A program made the position numbers and the translations under genes. A DNA stretch of 12,471 nt from NCBI GenBank assembly GCA_041169145.1, contig JBEEJO010000020.1:1-12471 (forward strand). Reading direction: 5' to 3'. Below, piece after piece: positions 1 through 4,897 of the stretch (positions are counted from its first letter, which is position 1; each line of letters begins with the position of its first letter). This DNA is from DATJQA01 sp041169145. Its GTDB lineage: Bacteria; Patescibacteriota; Minisyncoccia; UBA6257; 2-01-FULL-56-20. The notes below the pieces were generated by a model that was not told the DNA's origin, made no database searches, and worked only from the letters and a program-made list of their open reading frames with translations.

Positions 1-340
1 CCGCATCTTCCATCGCGCGGTCGAGCGATGCGAAGTATTCGGGGTCAATATCATCCAGGGATATCGCTTGTTTCCGCGTGCGGTAGTGGTCGATGACCTC
101 GTTCCGCGCGATGCGGTACAGCCAGCTCGTGAACGGGAAACCGACATCCTCGTATTCGCCGATATGTTGAAGAGCTTGCAGAAAAACCTGATGGGTGAGG
201 TCCTCAGCTTCCTCACGACGGCTTACTTTCAGAAAGATAAACCGATAGATCTGCGGTTGATAGCGATCGTAGAGCAAGCCGAACGCTGAGGCCTCACCCT
301 TGACGGCGCGCTGAATTATGCGCTTTTCGCCATCCAACAT
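1..340 (-). CDS. ECF-type RNA polymerase sigma factor, N-terminal part (runs off left edge)
   Basis: Reading the minus strand from the ATG at 340-338 gives an open frame of 113 codons that leaves the window. The protein starts MLDGEKRIIQRAVKGEASAF and continues with LLYDRYQPQIYRFIFLKV, then EEAEDLTHQVFLQAL, FTSWLYRIARNEVIDHYR. This is the typical order of sigma-70 region 2 in ECF sigma factors: the core-binding helix, then the DLTHQVFLQAL and WLYRIARNEVIDHYR helices that contact the -10 element. Region 4 must lie outside the window. ECF factors direct RNA polymerase to stress or envelope promoters and are often held by an anti-sigma factor encoded next to them; whether one follows here cannot be seen. 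No clear Shine-Dalgarno precedes the ATG. A good housekeeping-type promoter lies about 75 bp upstream. The family call is firm; target genes are unknown. Confidence 0.88.
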   Translation of the reverse strand, partial: MLDGEKRIIQRAVKGEASAFGLLYDRYQPQIYRFIFLKVSRREEAEDLTHQVFLQALQHIGEYEDVGFPFTSWLYRIARNEVIDHYRTRKQAISLDDIDPEYFASLDRAMEDA

Positions 341-416
341 AGGGAAACGATAGGATTGGTATCTGGTTACGCGAGGTTACAAGCGACAAAAGGGGCCATA
401 CGGACCCTTCGGTTTC

Positions 417-445
417 ATCATACGGTGAAGTGGGCGAACGGTCAA
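417..445 (-). promoter_or_regulatory. sigma-70-type promoter for the ECF sigma gene
   Basis: On the minus strand a -35 box TTGACC (445-440) is followed by exactly 17 nt and a -10 box TATGAT (422-417). This is the best two-box match to the housekeeping consensus that I found in the window. Transcription would start near 410, leaving a leader of about 70 nt before the ATG at 340. The leader begins with a small hairpin (AAGGG 409-405 on the minus strand with CCCTT 394-390). Inferred from sequence only. Confidence 0.55.
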
Positions 446-507
446 CGAGCTCCCACATTCGGTTTTTTTGTGGTCCCTTGTCGGTTCCGGTTTCTGGCGC
501 CCCGCCG

Positions 508-524
508 CCGGCCATAAGGGCCGG
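508..524. repeat. small perfect inverted repeat (CCGGCC/GGCCGG)
   Basis: CCGGCC (508-513) and GGCCGG (519-524) form a 6-bp GC-only stem with a 5-nt loop, a few bases beyond the duplicated tRNA-Gly end at 530-556. No T-run follows on the minus strand, so it is not a clear intrinsic terminator, though it could stop or stabilise the 3' end of a transcript reading through tRNA-Gly and element E1. The rest of 446-529 shows nothing else I can name. Confidence 0.45.
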
Positions 525-529
525 GTGAA

Positions 530-556
530 GTTGTCTTGGAGCGGGTAAGGGGAATC
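530..556 (-). repeat. direct duplicate of the tRNA-Gly 3' end (copy B of element E1)
   Basis: These 27 bases are identical to 712-738, the 3' end of the intact tRNA-Gly gene plus seven bases beyond its CCA. In the tRNA sense the copy starts at G57 of the T-loop (GATTCC...), runs through the acceptor strand and CCA, and ends in the flank AGACAAC. The two copies are 182 bp apart in the same orientation, the layout expected of att-like duplications made by elements that use tRNA 3' ends. No 5' part of a tRNA accompanies it, so it cannot be a functional tRNA. Confidence 0.8.
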
Positions 557-677
557 TCCCTGCTCACTCGCTTCGCTCGTTGCGCTTTCAGAACCCACGG
601 TTCTGAATAATCTCCTACACGGAGGGGACCCGGCGGCTTCCCCTCCGACCCACCCCTTGTCCGATTCCCCTTACCCG
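542..677 (-). repeat. structured tRNA-associated element E1, ends matching tRNA-Gly
   Basis: The 136-bp unit is bounded by a perfect 15-bp inverted repeat, 542-556 against 663-677, whose sequence is that of the tRNA-Gly T-arm/acceptor. Inside are hairpin I (587-607, 9-bp stem, loop CAC) and hairpin II (620-627 with 640-647, 8 bp). Positions 587-621 match 892-926 of element E2 at 30 of 35 bases, and one of the five differences pair changes an A-T pair in hairpin I to G-C in E2 (two of the five positions). The right inverted end extends to 19 bases (659-677) that complement 724-742 of the intact tRNA. No ORF of note lies inside. I do not recognise a named family. It may be a small non-autonomous element, a structured RNA in the tRNA 3' trailer, or both. 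Confidence 0.75.
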
Positions 678-718
678 GAGAACAACACAACCCGCCACAA
701 GGACGAGTCGTGTTGTCT

Positions 719-792
719 TGGAGCGGGTAAGGGGAATCGGACCCCTGTCTCCACCATGGCAAGGTGGCGTACTACCACTGTACGATACCCGC
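719..792 (-). tRNA. tRNA-Gly (anticodon GCC), CCA encoded
   Basis: The 74-nt minus-strand gene folds completely: acceptor GCGGGTA/TACCCGC, D-stem GTAC/GTAC with an AGTGGTA loop, anticodon stem CCACC/GGTGG around TTGCCAT (anticodon GCC), a 4-nt variable loop, T-stem AGGGG/CCCCT, discriminator T73 and an encoded CCA. U73 and GCC are usual for bacterial glycine tRNA. One oddity: the T-loop reads TCCGATT, with C where the almost universal T55 (the pseudouridine site) should be. The 3' end is duplicated at 530-556 and inverted at 659-677. It reads glycine codons GGC/GGU. Confidence 0.93.
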
Positions 793-812
793 AAGAGTTT
801 CTGTACGGAGTA

Positions 813-840
813 AGTTTAGATATTCCGGGAATAATTGCAA
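813..840 (-). promoter_or_regulatory. probable promoter of tRNA-Gly with a palindrome in its spacer
   Basis: On the minus strand TTGCAA (840-835) and TAAACT (818-813) are separated by 16 nt, and the -10 box ends 20 nt before the tRNA at 792. The spacer contains the palindrome TATTCCCGGAATA (833-821; 6-bp arms around one base), which could be an operator. The boxes are imperfect, so this is a tentative call. Confidence 0.38.
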
Positions 841-849
841 CCAAGCCCA

Positions 850-867
850 GTGCCTTCGCGAGGAATC
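850..867 (-). repeat. direct near-duplicate of the tRNA-Arg 3' end (copy B of element E2)
   Basis: These 18 bases match 1028-1045, the 3' end of the intact tRNA-Arg gene, at 17 positions; 855 is T where the tRNA has C (1033). In the tRNA sense the copy begins at G57 of the T-loop, the same point as the tRNA-Gly duplicate at 530-556. The spacing to the intact tRNA is 178 bp, close to the 182 bp seen for tRNA-Gly. Confidence 0.72.
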
Positions 868-978
868 TCACGCGCTCGCTATTGCTCGCTTTTCGGAACC
901 CTCGGTTCCGAATGATCTCCGACACGAGGAACCAGCCGCGGTTCCCCGGCTTCCTCCACTCGTTCGATTCCTCGCGAA
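855..978 (-). repeat. structured tRNA-associated element E2, ends matching tRNA-Arg
   Basis: This 124-bp unit is bounded by a perfect 13-bp inverted repeat (855-867 against 966-978) made of tRNA-Arg T-arm/acceptor sequence. Hairpin I (892-912, 9-bp stem, loop CTC) corresponds to the E1 hairpin at 587-607, with one A-T pair replaced by G-C. Hairpin II (926-931 with 951-956) occupies the same place as the E1 hairpin at 620-647 but has a different stem sequence, so structure is kept while sequence changes. The right inverted end, 962-977, complements 1034-1049 of the tRNA. The T at 855 that departs from the tRNA is matched by A978, so the inverted ends stay paired. No coding content is seen. Confidence 0.73.
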
Positions 979-980
979 CG

Positions 981-1017
981 AAAAAGCCCTTGAATGTTCT
1001 CAGCGGAAAACATTCAA
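981..1017 (-). terminator. terminator-like hairpin downstream of tRNA-Arg
   Basis: On the minus strand TTGAATGTT (1017-1009) pairs with AACATTCAA (998-990) as a 9-bp stem with a 10-nt loop, followed by GGGC and five Ts (985-981). The stem is AT-rich and the T-run is offset by four bases, so it is a weaker intrinsic terminator than the textbook form. It sits between tRNA-Arg and element E2. Confidence 0.42.
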
Positions 1018-1028
1018 AAATGTTCCTG

Positions 1029-1100
1029 TGCCCTCGCGAGGAATCGAACCTCGATTGCAAGATCCGCAATCTTGCGTCCTATCCGTTGAACGACGAGGGC
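1029..1100 (-). tRNA. tRNA-Arg (anticodon GCG), CCA not encoded
   Basis: The 72-nt minus-strand gene folds fully: acceptor GCCCTCG/CGAGGGC, D-stem GTTC/GGAC with loop AACGGATA, anticodon stem CAAGA/TCTTG around TTGCGGA (anticodon GCG), variable loop CAAT, T-stem CGAGG/CCTCG with the normal loop TTCGATT, and discriminator A73. An A at the usual place in the D-loop fits an arginine acceptor. The bases after A73 are CAC, so CCA must be added by the nucleotidyltransferase. The GCG anticodon is odd: bacteria normally read CGN with an ACG anticodon edited to inosine by TadA. It begins 19 nt after the stop of the membrane-protein gene and has no obvious own promoter, so it is probably co-transcribed. 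Confidence 0.93.
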
Positions 1101-1119
1101 GTCGCGCGGCTCAATCTTC

Positions 1120-1590
1120 TCAGAACCGGAGGAATTTTTCAAGCGTGTCTATGAGCGATTCTTCCCACGGTGTTTCGTGGACAACCAGCGCAAGGTGCTC
1201 GCGAATTTGGGCGAGACGTTCCTGCGGAACGCGGACGTGTATCGGCGGCCGAAATTTGCGGCGCAGGATGAACGCGATGACTGGCCAATGGAGATGTTCA
1301 TCCGGCTCAACGCTGAATGAGTGGAAGTCGGCCATAGGGTACTGCGTTTTCCCATCGATGAGGAGCCCTTTCTCCGTCAGGTGGAACGGAATCATCCGCG
1401 GCTCTTTCGCGGACCAGATAAGGATGAGGATCTCACCGATCGTGACGATTACGGCGAACAGGAAATTCCTTTGCCACACGGCCGCGCCGAGTATGAGCAC
1501 CGCGATGATGATGGTCCACCAATACCACCCCACTCCTTTCTCGCGGATCTCGAACTCCGGCGCTTCCCAGCTGATATCAAGTGGTTGCAT
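1120..1590 (-). CDS. small two-helix membrane protein with a cytoplasmic domain, function unknown
   Basis: The product is 156 residues. Two hydrophobic helices lie at about 23-39 (WTIIIAVLILGAAVW) and 43-60 (FLFAVIVTIGEILILIW) with a short turn between them. The C-terminal ~90 residues are soluble, beginning EPRMIPFHLTEKGLLIDGK, a beta-rich pattern that resembles bacterial PH-like membrane proteins. The N-terminal motif (WEAPEFEIREK then WYW) is one I associate with a small membrane protein widespread in Patescibacteria, but I cannot give a function. The ATG at 1590 follows an extended -10 box by nine bases, and tRNA-Arg follows the stop by 19 bases. The gene is downstream of comF with a 30-bp gap. 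Confidence 0.82.
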   Translation of the reverse strand: MQPLDISWEAPEFEIREKGVGWYWWTIIIAVLILGAAVWQRNFLFAVIVTIGEILILIWSAKEPRMIPFHLTEKGLLIDGKTQYPMADFHSFSVEPDEHLHWPVIAFILRRKFRPPIHVRVPQERLAQIREHLALVVHETPWEESLIDTLEKFLRF

Positions 1591-1599
1591 GGTAGGTTC

Positions 1600-1608
1600 A
1601 GTATATCA
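1600..1608 (-). promoter_or_regulatory. extended -10 promoter for the two-helix membrane protein
   Basis: TGA-TATACT on the minus strand ends nine bases before the ATG at 1590. A start site 6-7 nt downstream of the box would leave a leader of only 2-3 nt. No -35 box is evident. Confidence 0.5.
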
Positions 1609-1620
1609 GAGCGGATAGCG

Positions 1621-2319
1621 TTATGCCCGAGCAACGACGACGCCGATGACGCGTTTCGGGTTGGCGCTCCGAAGCGTCCGGACCGCTTCGGCAAGAGTTG
1701 CTCCAGACGTGCGGACATCGTCCACGACAATGACCGTGCGTCCGCCGACCGTTCCGGCGTCGGTGAGCACGAACGCGCCGCTCACGTTGTCTTTTCGTTC
1801 GCGATGGTCCCGTATCTCGCTTTGCGGTTTGGTATTCCGTGTACGCCGGAGAATATGCGGCGCGACCGCGATGCTGAGTTCCGCTCCGGCGATCTTCGCG
1901 ATATGTTCCACTTGATTGAAACCGCGTTCGCGTTCCCGTTCACGAGAAAGGGGAATCGGGATGAGAAGGGCGTCAGAAAATGAGGCGCCGACCTCGCGCA
2001 GATATCCGGCGAGCATTCTGGCGAGCGGCTCAGCGGCATTTCGGGCCGCCTTGAACTTGAGTATGAGGATGAGCTCCCGCACGGCATCCTCCCGGTATTC
2101 CGTTGCGGCGCCGAAGAGAAAGCCGCGCGGATGACAACGCAGGATGCCGTCCGGAAGGCGAGCAAGGCATAGTGAACAGAAGAACGTGTGATTCCTCGGT
2201 ATCGCCGATTCGCAGGCGCGACATATGAACATACCCCGCGGAAGATATGCTTTGCATGCCACGCATGAGGAGGGGAAAAGGATATCAAGGATGTTGGAGA
2301 TGATATCGCGAACTGCCAT
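1621..2319 (-). CDS. comF: ComF family phosphoribosyltransferase-like protein
   Basis: The 232-residue product has the usual length and layout of ComF. The N-terminal zinc-ribbon region carries cysteine pairs C19/C22, C33/C36 and C48/C51. The core has PIPLSRERERERGFNQV (121-137), the characteristic ComF segment, and the PRPP-binding loop VIVVDDVRTSGATL (196-209). ComF is needed for natural transformation in Haemophilus and Bacillus, where it is thought to act with the single-strand DNA import and primosome machinery; its catalytic activity remains unclear. Its place beside the divergent T4P operon fits a DNA-uptake role, which is an inference. The ATG at 2319 lies 13 nt after an extended -10 box. 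Confidence 0.93.
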   Translation of the reverse strand: MAVRDIISNILDILFPSSCVACKAYLPRGMFICRACESAIPRNHTFFCSLCLARLPDGILRCHPRGFLFGAATEYREDAVRELILILKFKAARNAAEPLARMLAGYLREVGASFSDALLIPIPLSRERERERGFNQVEHIAKIAGAELSIAVAPHILRRTRNTKPQSEIRDHRERKDNVSGAFVLTDAGTVGGRTVIVVDDVRTSGATLAEAVRTLRSANPKRVIGVVVARA

Positions 2320-2330
2320 GGGATGGACCT

Positions 2331-2342
2331 ATGGTATACCAT
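2331..2342. promoter_or_regulatory. palindromic extended -10 box upstream of comF
   Basis: ATGGTATACCAT is a perfect 12-bp palindrome, so it reads TGG-TATACC on both strands. On the minus strand it stands 13 nt before the comF ATG. A -35-like TTCACG (2360-2355) lies 16 nt upstream, matching 4 of 6 consensus bases. On the plus strand the same box could start transcription toward pilM, 125 bp away. Confidence 0.45.
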
Positions 2343-2448
2343 GAAGCGAGAATTCGTGAAGGCTCCGGGATGGTTTGATGAACCGTTGGTATCGGCCCAT
2401 ACGCCATGCTGAGCCATGATTGATTCACTAACCTGAATTTCTACTACC

Positions 2449-2457
2449 TGGTATACT
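2449..2457 (+). promoter_or_regulatory. extended -10 promoter of the pilus operon, in front of pilM
   Basis: TGG-TATACT ends ten bases before the pilM ATG at 2468, which predicts a leader of about 3-4 nt. No -35 box is evident at 16-18 nt. No Shine-Dalgarno could fit between the predicted start site and the ATG. Confidence 0.55.
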
Positions 2458-2467
2458 GAAATCACGC

Positions 2468-3559
2468 ATGATTACGAATCCATTCGGTTTTTTGCGGCAA
2501 ACCATTGCGCCGCGGTATTTGGGCGTTGATATCGGCACGACCTCCGTGAAAATCGTTGAAGTTGAGCAAGGAGACCAGTTGCCGCGTATCACGAACTATG
2601 CGCTCCTGGAAAGCCAGGCGTCTCTGACGCGCGCGAACACGGTATTTCAGACCAGCACGCTGAAGCTCTTTGAAGATGAGATCGCGGAATTCTTGCGTGT
2701 CGCGGTGAACAAGATGCAGCCGGGGACGACCGAAGCCATCGCGTCCATGGCCGGATTTTCGGCGTTCACGACCGTATTGAATCTTCCCGAAATGACCGAC
2801 GCCGAACTCAAGAAATCCATGGCGTTCCAGGTTCGGCAGTATATCCCGCTCCCGGTATCCGAAGTTGCGATAGACTGGGTAAAGGTTGGCACCTACACCG
2901 ACGACCAAGGATTCAAGTATGACCAGATATTCCTCATTTCCGTACCGCAGGAACAGATCCGCAAGTTCCAGGGGATATTCAAGGCGGCCGGGCTGAGCCT
3001 TCGCGCGCTGGAAGTCGAGGGATTGTCGCTCGCGCGGAGCATCGTGGGAACCGATCCGACACCGACCATCATTGTCGATATCGGCAGTCGTTCGACAGCC
3101 ATTGCGGTCATTGAGGACGGGCGATTCAAGTTCTCGGCGCAGAGCGACTTCGCCGGCGCATCACTCACCACGGCGCTTTCGGAATCCCTCAATATCAATC
3201 CGCTCCGCGCAGAAGAGATGAAGCGCGAGCGCGGAATCGTCGGGACCGGACCGAACTACGAGCTGTCCACAATCATGTTGCCGTTCCTGGATGCTATAAT
3301 GAACGAGGTGAAGCGGGTGCAGTTCAACTACACTGCCCAGTTTCCCGCAGCAAGGCCGATAGAGCGTATTGTCCTTTCGGGCGGCGGAGCGAATCTGCTC
3401 GGGATAGAGAAATATTGGAGCGAGCAGTTCGGGCTTCCGGTTGTGAAGGCAAGTCCGTTCGCGCGGTTCGAGTATCCGCAAAACGTTGAGCCGCTCGTGG
3501 GCGAGCTGAATCCCATGATGAGCGTCGCGCTCGGGCTCGCGCTTCGCGAGTTCACGTGA
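2468..3559 (+). CDS. pilM: PilM, actin-like ATPase of the type IV pilus alignment complex
   Basis: The 363-residue product has the actin/FtsA-like nucleotide-binding layout of PilM. The phosphate-1 loop is DIGTTSVKIVEVE (21-33), the second phosphate loop VDIGSRST (203-210) and the adenosine-binding motif VLSGGGANL (302-310). PilM is a cytoplasmic ring or filament protein that binds the N-terminal tail of PilN and links the inner-membrane PilN/PilO assembly to the PilB/PilT motors. Length is normal (about 350). It is the first gene of the plus-strand T4P cluster, with a 101-bp gap before the next gene. A TGC-TATAAT promoter-like box is embedded in its coding sequence at 3292-3300. Confidence 0.95.
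   Translation: MITNPFGFLRQTIAPRYLGVDIGTTSVKIVEVEQGDQLPRITNYALLESQASLTRANTVFQTSTLKLFEDEIAEFLRVAVNKMQPGTTEAIASMAGFSAFTTVLNLPEMTDAELKKSMAFQVRQYIPLPVSEVAIDWVKVGTYTDDQGFKYDQIFLISVPQEQIRKFQGIFKAAGLSLRALEVEGLSLARSIVGTDPTPTIIVDIGSRSTAIAVIEDGRFKFSAQSDFAGASLTTALSESLNINPLRAEEMKRERGIVGTGPNYELSTIMLPFLDAIMNEVKRVQFNYTAQFPAARPIERIVLSGGGANLLGIEKYWSEQFGLPVVKASPFARFEYPQNVEPLVGELNPMMSVALGLALREFT
3292..3300 (+). promoter_or_regulatory. promoter-like extended -10 box inside pilM
   Basis: TGC-TATAAT is a full consensus extended -10. The 14 bases 3291-3304 are identical to 9647-9660, the promoter in front of the pilin gene. Here it encodes residues DAIMN of PilM and uses the codon ATA for Ile. It could supply internal transcription of pilN/pilO, 360 bp downstream, or be chance. 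Confidence 0.3.
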
Positions 3560-3660
3560 CGAACCCCGAACATTCAGGTTGGAGATCGTTCCTCTAAACG
3601 GACGGCAGACGCTTTATGACGGCGACGCTATTATTGCAATGATGTCTACGGTCAGATAAC

Positions 3661-4290
3661 ATGCCACTCCCCCAAAAAGTCATTGAGCAGCTCGGGCGGG
3701 CGCCCGCGCTTACGCCGGGGTGGTCCAGCCGGATCCTTATGGTATCGAGCACGATCTTTTTCCTCGTGCTGGGCGTCTATGTCGGCATCGCGTTCGGAAT
3801 GACGCCGTATGTGGAAGGCGAGATCAATTCCTTGAAGCGCGCGAGCGAGACGGCAACAAATGCGGTCTCGGACGACGATCGGGTCAAGATCCAGGTTTTC
3901 CATTCCCAGATCGCGAATATCAAAACTTTGCTTGAAAAACACGCGACGCTTTTGCGGCTTCTCGAATGGCTGGAGCGGAATACGCAGGAGAATGTTGCGT
4001 ATAATCGTTTGGAGATCAGGCTTTCGGACCGCAAGGCGGTGTTCGGCGGTGCGGCGAAGACCGTCAAGGATTTCGTCGACCAAACACATCGATATGAACA
4101 GGATCCCGACGTGAAATCGTTTGAAGTGCGGAGCATCAGCGCAAGCGAGAAGAACGGATGGCTTTTTGATGCAACGCTCACGTTCGATCCGGATTTCTTC
4201 AAGCAATCCGCCGTCATGAACGACACTCCACCGCCATCCGCCGAAGTCCCGGCGGATACCGGCGAGGCGCCGGCAGCGCCCGCACCATGA
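3661..4290 (+). CDS. pilN: PilN-like inner-membrane protein of the type IV pilus
   Basis: The product is 209 residues, with a ~21-residue cytoplasmic start, one hydrophobic helix at about 23-43 (RILMVSSTIFFLVLGVYVGI) and an extracytoplasmic part with a heptad-like stretch (about 52-100), followed by an alpha/beta region. It ends in a Pro/Ala-rich tail (PPPSAEVPADTGEAPAAPAP). Its place between pilM and pilO, size and topology identify it as the PilN position. PilN pairs with PilO, and its N-terminal INLLP-type motif normally binds PilM; that motif is not visible here, where the tail reads MPLPQKVIEQLG. The stop overlaps the pilO start by four bases (ATGA), so the two are translationally coupled. 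The assignment rests mainly on context and topology. Confidence 0.8.
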   Translation: MPLPQKVIEQLGRAPALTPGWSSRILMVSSTIFFLVLGVYVGIAFGMTPYVEGEINSLKRASETATNAVSDDDRVKIQVFHSQIANIKTLLEKHATLLRLLEWLERNTQENVAYNRLEIRLSDRKAVFGGAAKTVKDFVDQTHRYEQDPDVKSFEVRSISASEKNGWLFDATLTFDPDFFKQSAVMNDTPPPSAEVPADTGEAPAAPAP

Positions 4291-4892
4291 AGCAGTCCAC
4301 CAAACGTCTTGCGAGCGCGTTCTTCGGCGTCCTCCTCTTCGCCGGAGCGTTTTGGGTCTATCTCCAATTCATTCGTCCGGCCTATGAGAACCTGATTCGT
4401 CTGAAAGGGGAGTTGGTAAGCCGGCAGGAGCTTGCCGCGGAGGAACAGTCGGTCGTTGACCGGGTGAAAGAACTCATAGCAACCTATGATTCAAGCGCCG
4501 AGGCGCAGGAGGTTCTTGCCGCCGCGTTTCCGCTCGAACCGAATATCGCGGATGCTATGGAGCAGTTGAATGGCCTTCTCTTGACGAGCGCGCTCGCGCC
4601 GCAGTCATTCTCCATCAGTCTTGCGGGCGCGGATCAGAAGATATCGGCGTCACTCACGGCGAAACGCAGCGCTTCGTCAACGCTTTCAATCGCGTCCATT
4701 GGGACGGTGTCGTTTAAGATCCGAACGGTAGGGACCTATGAGGACGTTAAACGGTTCCTGCACGACCTGGAAACCAATAGGCGCATCATGGATGTGACGA
4801 ACGCATCGTTGCGTCCCGCACAGCAGGCGAGCCAAGATCTATATGTTCTCGAGTTCACGGTCGCCGCGTATTACCAAAAAGAAGAGCAATAA
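4287..4892 (+). CDS. pilO: PilO, inner-membrane alignment protein of the type IV pilus
   Basis: The 201-residue product has a short basic N-terminus, a membrane helix at about 9-29, a coiled-coil stretch at about 32-66 and then a ferredoxin-like alpha/beta domain. The segment TYEDVKRFLHDLETNRRIMDV (about residues 151-171) is the typical PilO pattern. PilO dimerises with PilN and ties the motor side of the pilus to the envelope. Length matches the family (about 200). It overlaps pilN by 4 bp, and the next gene starts 5 bp after the stop, so it sits inside one transcript. Confidence 0.9.
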   Translation: MKQSTKRLASAFFGVLLFAGAFWVYLQFIRPAYENLIRLKGELVSRQELAAEEQSVVDRVKELIATYDSSAEAQEVLAAAFPLEPNIADAMEQLNGLLLTSALAPQSFSISLAGADQKISASLTAKRSASSTLSIASIGTVSFKIRTVGTYEDVKRFLHDLETNRRIMDVTNASLRPAQQASQDLYVLEFTVAAYYQKEEQ

Positions 4893-4897
4893 CCGCC

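Noticed and set aside
461..475. T-run on the plus strand (GGTTTTTTTGTGG), possible terminator
   Set aside because: No stable stem immediately precedes it and no plus-strand gene lies upstream.
530..1045. CRISPR array, because of several related short repeats
   Set aside because: The copies are of mixed orientation, match tRNA ends, and are not regularly spaced units with unique spacers; no cas gene is present.
657..1154. Plus-strand open frame of 165 codons across the tRNA region
   Set aside because: It is an antisense reading of both tRNAs; the peptide pieces GNRTPVSTMARW and EESNLDCKIRNLASYPLND are typical translations of tRNA complements.
764..1618. Plus-strand open frame of 284 codons
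   Set aside because: It covers tRNA-Arg, element E2 and the antisense of the two-helix membrane protein; composition is Arg/Ser-rich with no domain, and the minus-strand genes explain the sequence.
1321..1983. Plus-strand open frame of 220 codons
   Set aside because: It lies opposite the membrane protein and comF, both of which have clear family or topology signals.
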